From contig NZ_JTAN02000017.1 of the NCBI RefSeq assembly GCF_000949135.2, forward strand, positions 394,108 to 458,107: a DNA stretch of 64,000 bases. Direction: 5' to 3'. Position numbers and translations under genes: made by a program. This DNA is from Burkholderia sp. USMB20 (GTDB lineage: Bacteria > Pseudomonadota > Gammaproteobacteria > Burkholderiales > Burkholderiaceae). Within the stretch, counting starts at the first letter, position 1; each line of letters begins with the position of its first letter. Shown in pieces: positions 18,427 through 27,276 of the stretch. The notes beneath the pieces were generated by a model, which saw only the letters and a program-made list of their open reading frames with translations, was not told the origin of the DNA and made no database searches.

Positions 18427-20739
18427 ATGCCGAACTATAACTACGAAGCGCTCTCACCTCAGGACTTTGAGGAAGTCTCGCGGGATCTCTTGCAGGCAGA
18501 ATGGAATGTCGCGTTGGAAGCCTTCAAGGAAGGTCGCGACGGTGGCATCGACCTGCGCTATGCCACGTCCCCTGGCAATACGGTGATCGTGCAGTGCAAG
18601 CACTATGCCAAGTCAGGCTTTGCTGCGCTGCTTCGTCACCTGGCAGACTCCGAGCGGCCTAAGATCGCGAACCTGAATCCAGACCGGTATGTCATCGTGA
18701 CGACAGTGGGGCTTACACCCGGCAACAAGCAGTCGATCTTGCAAGCGCTCAGCCCTTATGTGAAGTCACCATCGGATGTTTTCGGTGCGAACGATCTCGA
18801 CGGGCTGCTTGCGAAGCACCCAAATGTCGAGCGAGCAAATTTCAAGCTATGGCTGACAAGCGCCAGTGTCATCGGTCGGATTTTGCACAACGCGGAAGTG
18901 TGCCAAACCGAGTTCGAAGTGGAGCGGATCAGGCAGAGGCTCCCGCGCTTTGTTCAAAATCAAGCGTATCCCCGGGCGAAAGATATCCTGGAGACGGCCC
19001 GAATCCTTGTGATTTCCGGTCCACCAGGAATTGGAAAGACGACGCTAGCGGAGATGCTCCTCTACTCAAGTCTGGAGGAAGGTTACGAGCCCGTGGTTAT
19101 TCAGTCGGAAATTTCTGAGGGGAAGAGGTTGTATCGACGTGAGTCCCGTCAGATCTTCTACTACGACGACTTCCTTGGCCAAACCTTCCTCGGCGACCGT
19201 CGGGAGTACTTCGGTCAGAACCAGGACAGGGCCGTGGTCGACTTCATGGAAATGGTTAAACGGTCGTCGGACTCCAAGTTCATCCTGACTACGCGCGAGC
19301 ACATCCTTAGCAGCGCGATCGACCTATCTGAGCGGCTCGACAGCAGCACAGTAATCCGTGACCGAATTGTGCTTGAGCTTGCAGATTACAGCTTTGGTGA
19401 CCGTGCGAGAATCCTCTACAACCACCTCTACTTCAGCGAGTTGTCTAAGGCGCACAAATGCGAGATGCTCCGCGGAGACTTTTTCCTGCGAGTCATCCGT
19501 CATCCGCATTTTAACCCCCGGCTGATCGAGTGGTTGGCGGACTTGAGTCGAGTCAGATCGGTACCGGCGGCGGACTATCAACGCTACGTTGAAGACCTGC
19601 TCGACAACCCGGAAAGGATCTGGGATCACGCCTATCGCACGCAGATTCCGGAGGCTGGGCGGTGCCTCCTGCTGGCCTTGTACACGGATGGCGGCGCCAG
19701 TCTTCACGGACTGTCATTCTGTTTCTCCGAGCTACGCGGTGCGAGGGCCAAAAGGTACAACCAGCAAACCGAGCCGAATGAATTCAAGACGCACCTCAAG
19801 ATCCTTGAGGGGGGATTCGTGGCGATTGGAACCCGAGGTGTCGGCTTCTTGAATCCGTCGATCAAAGGGTATGTCGGATCGGTCATTCTGGGCGACCCGG
19901 AAACCTACGCTGACATTTTTAACTCAGCGATCCGCTTCAAACAGATTGCTACGCTTTGGCGGCTGAGCAGGGAGATCGAATCACCGTCGAAGCAACTGCT
20001 TTCGCAGCTTAACAGTGCAGCCTTCATTTCGAGGCTAGCTGCATTGGCAGATGGTCCAACTTACGTTTGGATCCCCTCTGAAGAGGGAGAGGACATTGGC
20101 CATCGGATTGACTATGGTGCGGTGGAACGACTGCGATTCCTCGCGGAATTCTGCAATGTCGAGCATGCAGAGCCGGGCCTCGATCAGCTATATGACACCA
20201 TGGAGCGGCTGATTGCCGATTGGCGTCCGCAGTGGGTCACTCTTTGGGATACGCCAGCACTTGTGCAGGAGATGGCGACGCTGGACCGGTTCGTTGCGGG
20301 CCGCGGAGCGACCATTCGGATGCTCGTCCTGGAGAAGCTGCTCGATGCGCTACCACATGCCCGGTCCAGCCACTGGAGACAGCTGATCGACCTCCCCGAG
20401 GCCACCTGGGGCTGGCAGCAACGCAACGGGCAGAAGTTCTTTGAGGGCCTACGTTCGTACATGAACGGAGGCTGGCGAAATGATCTTGAGGGCTGCGAAG
20501 ATTTGTACGACAGGCAGAAGCTGGTTGAAAATTTGTCCGAGCTGGCGCAGCGCAAGCAGCGGTCACGATTCTTCGCGGCGCCGCTACGTGAAGCTCGCGA
20601 CGAGATTGCCGCCATTGCGGATCAAGCAGAAGAACCCACACGCGGAACTGGATCGCCTAACCAGAATCTCCCCCGAAGTTCGCTAAACGAGAGTGAAGTC
20701 AAAAGCATGTTCCAGACACTGCTGTTGGACGGATCATGA
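18427..20739 (+). CDS. Mrr-type restriction endonuclease fused to an nSTAND-type NTPase (probable defence protein)
   Basis: A 770-residue single-gene defence candidate. Residues 5-130 are an Mrr-like PD-(D/E)xK nuclease: GRDGGIDLRY with Asp42, then VIVQCKHY with Gln56 and Lys58. Residues 190-420 are a STAND-like NTPase with Walker A GPPGIGKT (198-205) and Walker B-like IFYYDDF (Asp247/248). The remainder (about 430-750) is helical and probably a sensor. Nuclease plus STAND plus sensor is the Avs/NLR-like architecture in which recognition of a phage protein triggers DNA cutting. ATG 18427 follows an AGAAGAAG tract. The gene is unlinked to Wadjet and lies convergent to the ABC-3C operon. The sensor target is unknown. 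Confidence 0.85.
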   Translation: MPNYNYEALSPQDFEEVSRDLLQAEWNVALEAFKEGRDGGIDLRYATSPGNTVIVQCKHYAKSGFAALLRHLADSERPKIANLNPDRYVIVTTVGLTPGNKQSILQALSPYVKSPSDVFGANDLDGLLAKHPNVERANFKLWLTSASVIGRILHNAEVCQTEFEVERIRQRLPRFVQNQAYPRAKDILETARILVISGPPGIGKTTLAEMLLYSSLEEGYEPVVIQSEISEGKRLYRRESRQIFYYDDFLGQTFLGDRREYFGQNQDRAVVDFMEMVKRSSDSKFILTTREHILSSAIDLSERLDSSTVIRDRIVLELADYSFGDRARILYNHLYFSELSKAHKCEMLRGDFFLRVIRHPHFNPRLIEWLADLSRVRSVPAADYQRYVEDLLDNPERIWDHAYRTQIPEAGRCLLLALYTDGGASLHGLSFCFSELRGARAKRYNQQTEPNEFKTHLKILEGGFVAIGTRGVGFLNPSIKGYVGSVILGDPETYADIFNSAIRFKQIATLWRLSREIESPSKQLLSQLNSAAFISRLAALADGPTYVWIPSEEGEDIGHRIDYGAVERLRFLAEFCNVEHAEPGLDQLYDTMERLIADWRPQWVTLWDTPALVQEMATLDRFVAGRGATIRMLVLEKLLDALPHARSSHWRQLIDLPEATWGWQQRNGQKFFEGLRSYMNGGWRNDLEGCEDLYDRQKLVENLSELAQRKQRSRFFAAPLREARDEIAAIADQAEEPTRGTGSPNQNLPRSSLNESEVKSMFQTLLLDGS

Positions 20740-21014
20740 GCACAACGATTGGACATGTCGTTTTCAGCCCGAACGAGTGCTCGTGCGTGAGCGCATCTCG
20801 CTGCTCTGAACTGGTTATCAAATGGATATAAAATTCATCGCGCTCGTGACCAGCATACGCCTCATAGAAAGAGGCTGGCACCCTAGTTTGCCAGTCGCAG
20901 CCCACGGAGCGGTCGCTTCGGGGCTTGATTCTGCTTCTGGTTGTGGGACTGTAGTGCCATCCGAGGATGACACGCGATTAGGCCTGCAAAAGCACAACGC
21001 AATGACGATAGCGA
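20740..21014. other. Convergent intergenic region
   Basis: 275 bases between the convergent nSTAND gene and the ABC-3C ATPase gene. No gene, repeat or clear terminator hairpin was found by eye. Confidence 0.4.
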
Positions 21015-23342
21015 TCAGGACGCGCCCTTCACCAGAAGCTGCATGTTCAGCGAGCGGGTGCTCAGGCCGGCCTTGTTAAAGCGGTACCGCATATAGGATG
21101 AAATGTCTTCCTCATGCGACGATACGATGAGTTGACGCGATTTAAGCTCGCAGCGAAGCAGATCAGTGAGTGAGGCTACATTGACCTCATCCAGAGACTG
21201 GGAAGGATCATCAATCAGGATCAGAGGGACACCGGCGTAGACCTTGTTGAGAGAAAGGAAGAACGCCAAACTCAGGGCCGAAATCTGCCCTGAACTCATG
21301 GCAAGGACCGCATCATGGTCCGACTTTTCGGCCGTGACGAATCTTAGCTGCTTGCCATCGCGACTTTCGATAAAGAGGCCCAGACCACGCTGGTAGTTCT
21401 GGATAAGGCGCCCACTGTAAATATGGAAGATCAGCTCAATTTCCGAGATGGTATGGTCCGCATAGGTACGCTCCACCTCTTCGAGCGTGTTACGCAGCCT
21501 GCGCACCTTTTCGCTAGCCCGGGCAGCAGCGCTATTCTCACTCTGGATTTGTTTCAACGACTCAAGAGACTTCTGCAATCTGGCATTTCTTGCTTCGTTG
21601 GCCTTGATGGAAACGTAGCGACGCTTGTCTGCCAGTGCCTGCTGCTCGACAAGGTAAAAATCCTGAACGTCACCGAAGCTACCAGTGAGGATTCGCTGCC
21701 AGTCCTCGGGCAAGGATTCGGTCTCCGCGGTTCTTTTGCTGCGCATGGACGTGAGCAAATCCTGCAGACGAGTGTCCACCTCTTCCGCATTCGCGGTGAA
21801 CGCATAGCTGGCCGACGTGCCGGTACCCAGAAGTCTCTCAGCCAGTTGCTCAATGACGGGCAGGCGAACCCGCTCTCGGGTTAGGGCCGTGTGCAGCGCC
21901 TCATTGTAGCCACTAGACAATAAGGATTCCTGGGTGCTCACGTGCGTGGCGATCGACGCCAGCGCTTCGGTCATCCGGGTGGTCAACTCGACCAGGGCCT
22001 TCCCATTGACGCTCAATGTATTGGCGACCGCCTGAGACCTGCCCTCAATGGCCTGCACCATCGCGAGGTGCGCCTTCCAGTCGGCACCACACAGTGGACA
22101 AGCCTGATCTTCGGGATAGATCTTGGCATGCTCCTCGAGCAGTTCAGCTTTCAGGCGAGTCAGTTCAGCCGCGACAGCAGCATTTGCCTGATCCAGCTGG
22201 CGTAAGCTATCACGCGCGGCAATTTGCTCGTCGAACACTCTCAAGCGCTCCGCGTCCCAGCCCGGGAGTCTCTGCGCCTCTCCGCGCGTGATAACCGTCG
22301 CGCCACGCTGGAGAACAGCTTTCGCATTGGCTAACAGATCGAGTTCCTTCCGCACGTTGTCCAGCGCATCCAGCTTTTTGATATCCGTTCCGAATTGGGC
22401 AAGACTTCGCAAGGAAGTCATGTTCTGCGTCACATCCGCCTCGATCTGCTCATTTTGCACCCTCACCCGGACAGCGTTTTTGAGGGGAAGGAGCTCATGC
22501 AGCTTCCGGATGGATTCCTGATACTGGTCAAAGAGATCGGACGAATAGGCCGGAAAGGGATTCTCCGCGTCCCAGCCAGGCTGCGGGGAAGCCGTCGACA
22601 GCTTCCTGTATTCGACGTTGCCCTGATCAGCGTGATTGATGGCTTTGAGCGCTTCACATTCAGCGGTTAGCTCACGCTCCCGGTCCTGACGCGTTGAATC
22701 CTTGAGATACCTGACAAATCCGCGCTCAAATTCCTTGCAGTTCGCAATCTCCGTCTGGATATCGGTGATGTTGAATAGACTCCCCAACACATCCCTTCTT
22801 TGATCTACCCGTGTGAACAACAGCTGGTTCTGCCCTTGCTCAAGGTAGTTCAGAAAGCCAAAATTTTCCCTAAAATTTCTTCCAAAAAGTTCATCGATAT
22901 ATTTATCGTCACGCTGATTTTCTGAAGAAAAATCAGATGACGAAAAATCTGACAATTCGAACAAACCGAACTGGGAGAAGCTATCCGCACGGTTGAGTTC
23001 CTGATCCTTTAACGATTGGGCGGCAGCATATCTTGCCAGCACGAGCGTGCGATCATCGTTCAGGAACTCAATCTTGATGAGCAGATCGCTCTCCCCGGTC
23101 CGGACGTTCCAGAAGAGATTGTCTTCGTATTTTTTCTTGTAGGCGGTCATCAGCCTCAAGAAAAGATTGTTGATCCTTTTGATCTTCCCCGTGAGCAGCA
23201 GCTCGATCGCATCAAAAATGCTGGTCTTGCCAAACCCATTTGGACCATCGAGCGTCACGAGCGATGAGCCGTCGATGTCCAGCAAAATGTGCTTGAACGC
23301 CTTGAAGCTCGAAACTTCAATCCTTGATATTTTCCAGCTCAT
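21015..23342 (-). CDS. ABC-three-component (ABC-3C) system SMC/RecF-like ATPase with zinc hook
   Basis: A 775-residue Rad50/SbcC-type ATPase. Walker A GPNGFGKT lies at residues 33-40 and a zinc-hook-type CPLCG at 415-419 in the middle of the coiled coil. A signature-like MSSGQISALS and Walker B LILIDDPSQSLDE lie near the C terminus. ATG 23342 is chosen over a TTG two codons upstream. It overlaps the middle-component gene by 26 bases. In ABC-3C loci such an ATPase pairs with a small middle component and an effector carrying the nuclease. Its role as sensor of phage DNA ends is inference. Confidence 0.85.
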   Translation of the reverse strand: MSWKISRIEVSSFKAFKHILLDIDGSSLVTLDGPNGFGKTSIFDAIELLLTGKIKRINNLFLRLMTAYKKKYEDNLFWNVRTGESDLLIKIEFLNDDRTLVLARYAAAQSLKDQELNRADSFSQFGLFELSDFSSSDFSSENQRDDKYIDELFGRNFRENFGFLNYLEQGQNQLLFTRVDQRRDVLGSLFNITDIQTEIANCKEFERGFVRYLKDSTRQDRERELTAECEALKAINHADQGNVEYRKLSTASPQPGWDAENPFPAYSSDLFDQYQESIRKLHELLPLKNAVRVRVQNEQIEADVTQNMTSLRSLAQFGTDIKKLDALDNVRKELDLLANAKAVLQRGATVITRGEAQRLPGWDAERLRVFDEQIAARDSLRQLDQANAAVAAELTRLKAELLEEHAKIYPEDQACPLCGADWKAHLAMVQAIEGRSQAVANTLSVNGKALVELTTRMTEALASIATHVSTQESLLSSGYNEALHTALTRERVRLPVIEQLAERLLGTGTSASYAFTANAEEVDTRLQDLLTSMRSKRTAETESLPEDWQRILTGSFGDVQDFYLVEQQALADKRRYVSIKANEARNARLQKSLESLKQIQSENSAAARASEKVRRLRNTLEEVERTYADHTISEIELIFHIYSGRLIQNYQRGLGLFIESRDGKQLRFVTAEKSDHDAVLAMSSGQISALSLAFFLSLNKVYAGVPLILIDDPSQSLDEVNVASLTDLLRCELKSRQLIVSSHEEDISSYMRYRFNKAGLSTRSLNMQLLVKGAS

Positions 23343-23982
23343 CGTCAATCATTCCCTTGATCAAACTTTCCAGATTATTTTTGTTCAATTTCTGGATGCT
23401 CTCGTAGGTTGCCGTCAAACCAACCTCACTCACCGCTCCCTGTGCCTGCATTCGCAACGGGACAAGTTCGCGTTTGACGAATGGCAGTTCAAGGAAAGGC
23501 AATTTGATAAAAATTTTGGCCGCCACGCTATACTGCGTCGCAGTCAGTGGTTGGTCCTTATACTGGTCGAACAGTGCCTTATCGGCAATAGTCGCCTGAA
23601 TGTCCTTATAGGATTGATCGCGCAGCGTACCGTCCTCAGCATCACTGTAATAAAGCACATATTTCTTGAAGAAGTGGGGATCTTCCTCGATGGCAAATAT
23701 TTTTTCTTCGTGATTTTTAAAATCAGCCAGTTGCTTCAGATGATGCACACATATCAGATCGCAATTCTTCCTGAATGAAGGATTGCTTGAAAAGACCTGG
23801 GGCACCAACTGGTTCATCGCTGCGTTAAGCCTGGACGGATCTATAAGCTCCTCCAGCTCGTGCAGTATTACGAACCGGACGGCCGAGCTTGATTCCCGAC
23901 AATAAAATCGGGCGGATGGGGTTTCCAGTACGTTGATGAAGTGATGTGCGATGAGAGCCTCATGAATAAGTTCAATGATCAT
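23317..23982 (-). CDS. ABC-3C system middle component
   Basis: A 221-residue protein between the effector and the ATPase genes of the operon. ATG 23982 is supported by a perfect GGAGG nine bases upstream. The N terminus (MIIELIHEALIAHHFINVLE) followed by a charged, mixed alpha/beta body fits the middle components of ABC-3C systems, but no catalytic motif is visible. It overlaps the upstream effector gene by 11 bases and the ATPase gene by 26, so it is surely co-translated. Assignment depends mainly on context. Confidence 0.7.
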   Translation of the reverse strand: MIIELIHEALIAHHFINVLETPSARFYCRESSSAVRFVILHELEELIDPSRLNAAMNQLVPQVFSSNPSFRKNCDLICVHHLKQLADFKNHEEKIFAIEEDPHFFKKYVLYYSDAEDGTLRDQSYKDIQATIADKALFDQYKDQPLTATQYSVAAKIFIKLPFLELPFVKRELVPLRMQAQGAVSEVGLTATYESIQKLNKNNLESLIKGMIDDELENIKD

Positions 23983-25201
23983 TGAGCCTGGCCTCCGCAT
24001 CCTGCTTTGTCACAATACTGATACATAGCGTTTTGGTGATATTACTGTCGATGCGCTCCTGCGTCTCCTGTTCATCGAGGTCCGCGCTGACAGTGTATTT
24101 TGTGTCGACCAAAAATGTTCTTTGCGCCATCGCGGCTATAAGGTTGTTGTACTCATATAGCAGCTTGAGCAGATGATCATTGCTCTTCATCTCCCCGCGA
24201 ATGTTCACGGCGCATTCGTCATGCTCCTCGCTTTCGTGCAGGTTCAGCGCGGTAGGGACATAGAACTTGTTTTGTTTGTCCCGGTAGTGAGGAAGCGTTT
24301 CGAGAATCGGCTCGACACCCATCTTCTGGATGAGGTCCGCGTAACGCCGGATATCTTCCTTCTGTATGTGCGAAAAGCGCTCTGATGGCTTCATCATCTG
24401 GCACAGAGTTTTCAGCTCATCGGCCCTGGTATCCCGGATGTGCTCATACAGCCGCCTTGCCCGTTGATAGGCTACGTCGGTCATATCAGGCAGGGCCTTC
24501 TCCAGCCTCGCTTCCAAATGAGCATGAAGCCGGCTCTTCAATTCGATCGCGTAGTACACGGTGTCATCGTACGGATTCCTGTTCAGGATATCCTGAAGGA
24601 TGCTTTCCCCGGATATCCGGTTCGTATATGCGGCCTTTCGTTCCGAGTCGCCATCGACCTGAATTTTCTTGTGAATCTCGATGGCCTTGGAACTGATCCT
24701 CTCCGACAGCACGCAGTAATTGGAATCGAGTAGATTATCGCTTAATTCAATCGATCTGCTTGCGCAGATTTTTGAAATCAATGCCTTGGTTAATGTTTCA
24801 ATACCATCCAGTGCACAATATTTGTCGTCACCGTACGAATAGAACTTGACAATTTCACCATTCGCATCCACGTGATCAGTCGTGTCTGAAATTGCGACCG
24901 AGACATGAAAATAGCGCACAGTCCCCGAGATTCGATCAAGTTCGATTTTTGCCGATTTTTCGAGCGCTGTTGCGTAGCTTGACCGATAAATTCCCACCTT
25001 CGCTTTGACCTGGTGAGCGCTGGACAATGTTCCCTGCCTGTAGATTGCGAAATCATCAGTACTGTCGAGCTGAAGCTCAAAGTCAACGCATCCTTGGAGG
25101 ATGAGGGTAAGACAGTGATAAAGCGCAATCTTCCCTTGATATACAAAACCGCTCCAGGATGAAATGGCACTATCTGGATAGTTTTCGTCTTTTTCGTTCA
25201 T
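23972..25201 (-). CDS. ABC-3C system effector with N-terminal Cap4-like PD-(D/E)xK nuclease
   Basis: A 409-residue protein, first gene of the minus-strand operon. The N terminus SGFVYQGKIALYHCLTLI, then Asp49/Asp50 in STDDFAIY and Gln64-x-Lys66 in HQVKAKVG, is the pattern of Cap4-like dsDNA endonuclease domains (a Y-Q start helix, acidic residue, Q-x-K). The C-terminal 250 residues match no enzyme I know and probably bind the middle component. ATG 25201 is used; the frame stays open upstream to 25438 without family-like sequence. Several codons (AAA, TTT, ATT) look AT-richer than core genes, consistent with transfer. Confidence 0.75.
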   Translation of the reverse strand: MNEKDENYPDSAISSWSGFVYQGKIALYHCLTLILQGCVDFELQLDSTDDFAIYRQGTLSSAHQVKAKVGIYRSSYATALEKSAKIELDRISGTVRYFHVSVAISDTTDHVDANGEIVKFYSYGDDKYCALDGIETLTKALISKICASRSIELSDNLLDSNYCVLSERISSKAIEIHKKIQVDGDSERKAAYTNRISGESILQDILNRNPYDDTVYYAIELKSRLHAHLEARLEKALPDMTDVAYQRARRLYEHIRDTRADELKTLCQMMKPSERFSHIQKEDIRRYADLIQKMGVEPILETLPHYRDKQNKFYVPTALNLHESEEHDECAVNIRGEMKSNDHLLKLLYEYNNLIAAMAQRTFLVDTKYTVSADLDEQETQERIDSNITKTLCISIVTKQDAEARLNDH

Positions 25202-26151
25202 ACCGGCCCCGTGCATGCCGCCATATACCCCTTTACCATATGAAAATATCACGAACCGGAAGTGTTTTTCAGCCTTGATATCCCGATCCTCGCTGGCTAG
25301 CAGATCAAGCACTGCATCGCCGTCACATCGTCCAAGTAAGCCGTGCGTGATACGACTTCGCCCAGATCGGAGAGAAGCCCTTTTTATGGACCCGGCGCCT
25401 GAAGCAGGAGGCGGAAACCGGTTGAAGTGCTTGCGCAATCGCGATCAAGGTGCGGTTATGCCAGGTTCTTCCGTGCCAGCGCTCTTCCGTCCGATCTGCG
25501 GGCAGCAGCCCGGCGCACCTAGTCCCGGGAGCAAGCACCGCAGGCAACGTACTTCCGGAGGGATCGCCGCGGCGGGCCGCCCCCGCTGCCTGGCCTGCAG
25601 TGTGCTGCCGCGCTCAACCCAGATGGCACCGCGCGACGGTATGAGACCGGAGCACGGGTCGCACTCCCGCCCGCTCAGATGAGGATAGGCCCGACGAAAA
25701 CTCGCTTACATCATGGCACTGTTTACTAGGGGCCGCTCAAAAGGGACTTTGCTAGAAGCCCATTGGCTCTATTGAAGGGGGCAGGTCACGCGCAGCACGG
25801 CTGTTGGCTGGTGCTCGTGCGTGCATTGCTTTAACCTCCACTTGCTGTCGCCGGTGTCTTCTCTCTGTCTTGTTCTAGGATTGGCGAGTGTAACAAGATG
25901 TTTCTGCCCATCGCAACGACAGTTTCCATTGTGCTTTCCTCGTGCCGACATGGAAGCCCGATTTGTTGACGGCTCGGGCGCAGCGCTCGTCCCCCCTTAC
26001 CCAGGCTTCAGGTAAATAGGGACACTTAATGTGCATTACCTTAGCCCGTCCACCTTTCTTAGCTGTGCAGCTAAATTGGCTAATTTTGCTAAATTATAGC
26101 CTTTGCTCTATCCTATGCTGATCAGCAAAATTACCATCCCTGCTTACGCCC
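25202..26151. other. Gap between ABC-3C and AbiE-like genes
   Basis: About 950 bases without an intact gene. Divergent promoters for the ABC-3C operon (left) and the AbiE-like pair (right) must lie here. The last 75 bases contain the abiE-side inverted repeat. Open frames in 25215-25700 are short, arginine-rich and match nothing I recognise. Confidence 0.45.
26081..26133 (+). promoter_or_regulatory. Inverted-repeat operator upstream of the AbiE-like pair
   Basis: TAATTTTGCT (26081-26090) and AGCAAAATTA (26124-26133) are perfect 10-base inverted arms 33 bases apart, ending 18 bases before the antitoxin start. GCTAAATT also recurs at 26070 and 26088. Known AbiEi antitoxins bind paired inverted repeats at their own promoter, which fits this site. 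Confidence 0.65.
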
Positions 26152-27276
26152 ATGGAAAAGCCCGCTCAGAGTCAGAAGGTGACGGCCCGCCTCGCCTACG
26201 AGGCCGAGGTCGCGGACGAGCTCTGCGCCGCTCTCGCAGAGGCCACAGATGGGCAGATCGTCACCCGCCAAGCCGAACAGCCGACCGGAGACGGATTGAG
26301 GCTCGATCCCCTGATCACGCTTCTTGCCGGCGGCAAATCGGCCGATATCGCCGTGGAAACGCTTCGCCACGCCTATCCGCGGGATATCCGAGAGGCGATC
26401 TGGAGGCTCGACGAATACAAGCTCGCGTCCGAGCGCCCGCAGGACTTGCTGACCATGGTTGCTGCTGAGTCGCTGAGCCCTGGCGCAAGGGACATGCTCC
26501 GAAAGCGCGGGATTGGCTATTTCGAGCGGAATGGCAACCTGTTTCTGCGTTGGCGCAATTGGTTCATCAACATCGAGCGCCCGGAGCAGGCGTCGGCAAG
26601 GAAGGCGGTCACCGCACTGTTCACCGACGCACGTGAAATGGTCGTTCACGCGCTGCTGGAGCACCGAAACGAATGGATTACCGGGGGCGACCTCGCCTAT
26701 ATGACTAAGAGCTCCTCCTATACGTGCTCCGTGGTGCTGCAGGAGTTGGAGCGGCGTGAATGGTGCGAGTCCGTTGGTGCTGGCCGCACGATTCGACGAC
26801 GATTGATTAGACCGAGGCAACTGCTGGACGCATGGGCCGAGCACTGGACAAAGCGCGAGGAGCAACGCACCCGCTGGTACTCTTTTGCGGATCGCCCCGA
26901 GGTGCTGCTTACGCACTTGTCGCACAAGCTCAGCAAGAGCGGGGTCTCGTTCGACTACGCATTTACTGGCACGGCCGCCGCAAACCTCTACGCTCCGTTG
27001 CTTACCAGCGTAGATACCGCCGAGATCATTGTCTCGCCGGGACACGCTGAGCAGCTTGCGAAAACGCTTCAGCTCAAGCCAGCCGACAAGGGCGCAAATG
27101 TCACTCTGGTCGAGCGCACCGGCGCGAGCTTGTTGTTTCGCGACTTACGCGGCGTACGTCCCGATGAGTATCCGTCCTATTTCGCCAGTCCTTTCATCCT
27201 CTACCTCGACCTGCTCGACGGCCGCGGCAGAAACAAGGAGTTGGCCCAACACGTTCTAGAACGACTGGAGTTATAA
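26152..27276 (+). CDS. AbiEi-family antitoxin / transcriptional regulator (type IV-like TA)
   Basis: A 374-residue protein resembling AbiEi-type antitoxins. A winged-helix-like region (about 155-225, …MVVHALLEHRNEWITGGDLAYMTK…) is followed by a C-terminal domain of the AbiEi kind (…FDYAFTGTAAANLYAPL…, …GASLLFRDLRGVRPDEYPSYF…). It is longer than classical AbiEi (about 280). ATG 26152 is followed directly by the toxin gene: its TAA (27274-27276) abuts the next ATG. An inverted repeat at the promoter supports autoregulation. Confidence 0.8.
   Translation: MEKPAQSQKVTARLAYEAEVADELCAALAEATDGQIVTRQAEQPTGDGLRLDPLITLLAGGKSADIAVETLRHAYPRDIREAIWRLDEYKLASERPQDLLTMVAAESLSPGARDMLRKRGIGYFERNGNLFLRWRNWFINIERPEQASARKAVTALFTDAREMVVHALLEHRNEWITGGDLAYMTKSSSYTCSVVLQELERREWCESVGAGRTIRRRLIRPRQLLDAWAEHWTKREEQRTRWYSFADRPEVLLTHLSHKLSKSGVSFDYAFTGTAAANLYAPLLTSVDTAEIIVSPGHAEQLAKTLQLKPADKGANVTLVERTGASLLFRDLRGVRPDEYPSYFASPFILYLDLLDGRGRNKELAQHVLERLEL

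Noticed and set aside
20699-20905. A 68-codon minus-strand frame between the nSTAND and ABC-3C genes
   Set aside because: Overlaps the nSTAND gene end; no ribosome site or similarity.
25202-25438. Extending the ABC-3C effector upstream to 25438
   Set aside because: The extra 79 residues are unlike the family and ATG 25201 leads directly into the conserved YQG segment.
25215-25700. Open frames on both strands upstream of the ABC-3C operon
   Set aside because: Short, arginine- or proline-rich, overlapping each other; nothing to support a gene.
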